9,178 nt of DNA from CAWFKW01 sp964568655 (GTDB taxonomy: Bacteria; Bacteroidota; Ignavibacteria; Tepidaquicellales; OLB5): NCBI GenBank assembly GCA_964568655.1, contig CAZMRG010000127.1, forward strand, positions 1-9,178. Direction: 5' to 3'. Positions 7,065 to 9,178 of the stretch are shown here, piece after piece (positions within the stretch are counted from its first letter, which is position 1; the number at the start of each line of letters is the position of its first letter). Made by a program: the position numbers and the translations under genes. The notes beneath the pieces were generated by a model, which was given only the letters and a program-made list of their open reading frames with translations, had not been told where the DNA came from and did not search any database.

Positions 7065-8336
7065 TTATTTTAATAAAATCATCTTTCTTGTCTGCACAAA
7101 ATCGCCGGTTTCCAGCTTATAAAAATAAACCCCGCTGGGTGAGTTTGTCCCGTCCCAGCTAACCTCGTAACTTCCCGGCTGAAGGCGCTGATTTATAACA
7201 GTTGCAACTTCTCTGCCAAGTGCATCGTAAATTATGAGCCTTGTGTCAAACGTCTGCTGTTTGCCGTCTGCAGGAATTGAAAACTTTATTTTCGTATTCG
7301 GGTTAAAAGGATTTGGGTAATTCTGAGAAAGAGAAAATGATTTGGGAACTTCGTTTCCAATCTGAATAATGCCAAGAGGAAAGCCGGTAATAACCCTGCG
7401 TGAAATGCCGCCGTTATCCCTCACAGCAAACATAAAATTAAATATGTTCTTTATCATTGTGATATTTCCGTTCGGCGGTATATAAGATGTATTCCAGTTA
7501 TTTATTGAGTCTAAATTATATATCTTATTATCCTGCCTTAGGCACCATAAATTACGATAAGTATTCTCAATACTGACAAAATTTCCTGTACCTGGGGCGC
7601 TCATCATTTGCCATGAAACGGAAAAATTCGTTGTAACATAAAGATTAGAGCCGCCATAATAACCTATCGAACTCCCCGCTGCCCAGTCCAATGCATAAAC
7701 ATTTTGCTCTGGCAAAGCGGAGAATATCATCCACTGTGAACCATTAAACCTCTCATAGATTTTCCCATTATTAGACCCAAATGCAAACTGCCATGAACAA
7801 TTTCCGGTAGTGCGAACTCCGTTCTTCCAGCCATGTTCACCATTACTTTGAGGTAAATAAAGACCAACCGAATCCCAGGCCGTTCCTAAATAATCACTCT
7901 TCCAAATGGACCATCGGCCCCCGATAGGATTTCCTACATATGTTTCACACCCAATTGCCAAAGCCTGGCCTCCGGACTCAGAAAAAACCTGCGTCCATTG
8001 GCTGCCGCCATTGCTAGTTACAAAAATATAAGATGAAATGGGCGAATTACCGCATGTATAAGCATTAAGATCATGAAAGGCATCGAAAATTCCGACAAGA
8101 TTAACGTTTAAAGGAATACCGTTACCGGACACATTGATCCAATTGACCCCAAAATTCGTAGTTCTCAAGACTGTACCGCTGTCTCCGCAAACCCAGGCAT
8201 TACCATCAGTGTACCCGTCCATACTATTGAGCTTCCTGGTCACTCCTGAATTCTGCTCAACCCATTGTGCGTATGCTTCAATATTTATGAAGAAAAAAAC
8301 AAATACAACGGCAAATATCAATTTTGAAGTTTTCAT
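7065..8336 (-). CDS. Secreted YCF48/BNR-repeat beta-propeller-like protein with T9SS sorting domain
   Basis: This 423-residue protein has a clear Sec signal peptide (charged MKTSK, hydrophobic 7-19, cleavage after AYA at 23), so the mature chain would start with Gln24. Residues about 25-315 are degenerate propeller-like repeats. The best is WVEQNSGV with AWVCGDSGTVLRTTNFGVNW (47-66), the typical YCF48/BNR pattern of a GxxGTxLxTTxxGxxW strand pair; weaker copies are at SSYIFVTSNGGSQW (101-114) and NLYVTTNFSVSW (231-242). Residues 332-423 are a T9SS type A sorting domain (NYPNPFNP 339-346, GVYFYKLETGDFVQTRKM). It is therefore probably exported across the outer membrane and released or surface-anchored. 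Its role is unknown; YCF48-type repeats in this setting say nothing about photosystem assembly. A GGGGG run four bases before the ATG may act as a weak ribosome site. It follows a related gene by 30 bp, presumably in one operon. Confidence 0.85.
   Translation of the reverse strand: MKTSKLIFAVVFVFFFINIEAYAQWVEQNSGVTRKLNSMDGYTDGNAWVCGDSGTVLRTTNFGVNWINVSGNGIPLNVNLVGIFDAFHDLNAYTCGNSPISSYIFVTSNGGSQWTQVFSESGGQALAIGCETYVGNPIGGRWSIWKSDYLGTAWDSVGLYLPQSNGEHGWKNGVRTTGNCSWQFAFGSNNGKIYERFNGSQWMIFSALPEQNVYALDWAAGSSIGYYGGSNLYVTTNFSVSWQMMSAPGTGNFVSIENTYRNLWCLRQDNKIYNLDSINNWNTSYIPPNGNITMIKNIFNFMFAVRDNGGISRRVITGFPLGIIQIGNEVPKSFSLSQNYPNPFNPNTKIKFSIPADGKQQTFDTRLIIYDALGREVATVINQRLQPGSYEVSWDGTNSPSGVYFYKLETGDFVQTRKMILLK
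7080..7121. repeat. 42-bp direct repeat, copy 2 (end of sorting-domain coding region)
   Basis: Identical to 4982-5023, in the same orientation and same position within the sorting domain of a different gene, about 2.1 kb away. Direct repeats of this kind could recombine and delete the intervening ASST-like gene or fuse the two reading frames. Confidence 0.9.
7253..7273. repeat. Heptanucleotide tandem repeat, copy 2, in a sorting-domain loop
   Basis: Three 7-nt units, TCTGCTG, TTTGCCG, TCTGCAG (plus strand), sit at the same place in the sorting domain as the array at 5155-5175 but with two substitutions. The encoded loop reads ADGKQQTFDT. The third sorting domain in the window, near 8545-8575, lacks the array and is five residues shorter there. 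Confidence 0.7.
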
Positions 8337-8366
8337 ATTTCCCCCAAAAAAGAAATTTATTTGTGG

Positions 8367-9178
8367 TTATTTAATTAAAATCATCCTCTTTGTCTGAACA
8401 AAGTCGCCCGCCTGCAATTTATAGAAATACACACCGCTGGGATAATTTGATGCATTCCAGGTAACCGAATACTTACCCGGCATCAGGGTTTGATCCGCAA
8501 GCGTTTCAAGAGCCCTGCCAAGCATATCATATACAACTATCTTTGCCGCAGATGTTTTAGCAACATCAAATTCTATGTTCGTGCTTGGGTTAAACGGATT
8601 CGGGTAATTCTGGTTTAACCCGAATTTTTCGGGGACCTCACCCTGCACAACTGAAATATCAGTAAGCGCATCGCTATAATTATTACTTCTTAAAACCTCG
8701 CCGCAAGTCTGAGTTCTCAAAATAATACCATGCGAACCAACCACTGTGCCGACATTCTGCCCAAGAAAAGAAAACATGTACAAATTGTTAGTCACGCCGC
8801 TAAGATTGCTGTTCCAGTTATTGCCGCCGTTTACGGTTTTTAGTAATGTTCCGTTATACCCGCAAATGAAACCGGTATTCAGGTTTGCAAAGTATACTCC
8901 GAAATACCATGTATTAACGCCGGGTAAGTTCTGATGAACCCAGGTTCCGCCGCCGTCGGTGGTTTTTATTATGGTTCCGTTATAACCAACAATCGTCCCG
9001 GTGTTTGCGTTTTGGAACCACAAGCCTTCAAGCGATTGCCCCGTGCTCTGGCAGTTCCATGTTGCGCCGCCGTCGGTTGATTTATCAACGCCGCCTATCC
9101 ATGTGCTGATGTAAGATGTATTTGCGTCAACATTAAAAATTCCTTTTAAACCGTAAGTCGCGCAGCAGTACTGCCTGT
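8367..9178 (-). CDS. Secreted YCF48/BNR-repeat protein with T9SS sorting domain, N-terminus outside the window
   Basis: The 269 visible C-terminal residues are in one open frame to the window edge, so the true start is upstream of 9178. A TTG at 9021-9023 is an internal codon, not a start. The visible part holds at least four tandem repeats of about 40-43 residues: VDKSTDGGATW, then VGYNGTIIKTTDGGGTW, CGYNGTLLKTVNGGNNW and VGSHGIILRTQTCGE. These are classic YCF48/BNR-like propeller repeats. The C-terminal part, from about EVPEKFGLNQNYPNPFNP onward, is a T9SS type A sorting domain ending GDFVQTKRMILIK. Its wording differs from the other two sorting domains in the window (NIEFDVAKTSAAKIVVYDMLG), so it is a separate lineage of the domain. 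The role is unknown; such proteins are extracellular. It precedes the 423-residue repeat protein by 30 bp, likely in the same operon. Confidence 0.87.
   Translation of the reverse strand, partial: RQYCCATYGLKGIFNVDANTSYISTWIGGVDKSTDGGATWNCQSTGQSLEGLWFQNANTGTIVGYNGTIIKTTDGGGTWVHQNLPGVNTWYFGVYFANLNTGFICGYNGTLLKTVNGGNNWNSNLSGVTNNLYMFSFLGQNVGTVVGSHGIILRTQTCGEVLRSNNYSDALTDISVVQGEVPEKFGLNQNYPNPFNPSTNIEFDVAKTSAAKIVVYDMLGRALETLADQTLMPGKYSVTWNASNYPSGVYFYKLQAGDFVQTKRMILIK

Noticed and set aside
8337..8366. Terminator or promoter between the two YCF48-repeat genes
   Set aside because: The 30-bp gap has a poly-G and poly-T stretch but no stem or promoter-like pair; it reads as an intra-operon spacer.
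8367..9023. Gene start at TTG 9021-9023 for the right-hand repeat protein
   Set aside because: The frame continues without a stop for 51 more codons to the window edge and these encode further YCF48-like repeat sequence, so the TTG is internal.
7065..9178. Photosystem II assembly role suggested by the YCF48-like repeats
   Set aside because: The repeats are a generic propeller pattern; signal peptide and T9SS domain place these proteins outside the cell, and no photosynthesis gene is nearby.

Overview
The window looks like chromosomal DNA from the Bacteroidota/Chlorobi superphylum, most likely an Ignavibacteria-type organism. The main reason is that three secreted proteins end in the same C-terminal domain with the core SQNYPNPFNP or NQNYPNPFNP. 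That is the form of the type IX secretion (T9SS) type A sorting domain I associate with Ignavibacteriota and relatives. The moderate-to-low GC, sparse Shine-Dalgarno sequences and a signal peptide ending just before Gln fit this. Lineage is inferred from motifs, not from a marker gene. Every supported gene is on the minus strand, so transcription runs from high to low coordinates.

Right part (9178 to 7065): a partial gene and a complete gene, 30 bp apart, encode T9SS-secreted beta-propeller-like proteins built from YCF48/BNR-type repeats. A hairpin plus T-tract terminator follows at 7010-7040.

Middle (7009 to 4916): a 225-bp AT-rich gap carries a possible promoter and a leader hairpin. It is followed by a 605-residue secreted protein with an N-terminal Ig-like domain, an arylsulfotransferase (ASST-like) propeller and a T9SS sorting domain. 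A strong intrinsic terminator closes this unit at 4916-4942.

Left part (4857 to 1): a tight operon encodes the two halves of a heterodimeric ABC exporter (591 and 611 aa; the first has a degenerate Walker B), the nucleotide-pool-cleaning enzyme RdgB/HAM1, and a glutaminyl-peptide cyclotransferase lipoprotein cut off by the window edge. The last three genes touch or overlap (TAATG and ATGA junctions), so they are probably co-transcribed and translationally coupled.

Functional reading: the window mixes cell-envelope export with extracellular proteins. The most suggestive link is between the glutaminyl cyclase and the secreted 423-aa protein, whose predicted mature N-terminus is Gln, the substrate for pyroglutamate formation (the Bacteroidetes 'Q-rule'). 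The most unusual sequence-level detail is a 7-nt tandem repeat inside the sorting-domain coding region of two of the three secreted proteins. I see no rRNA, tRNA, CRISPR array, insertion sequence or phage gene. The families are all recognisable; what is less ordinary is their combination and the repeat-containing sorting domains.
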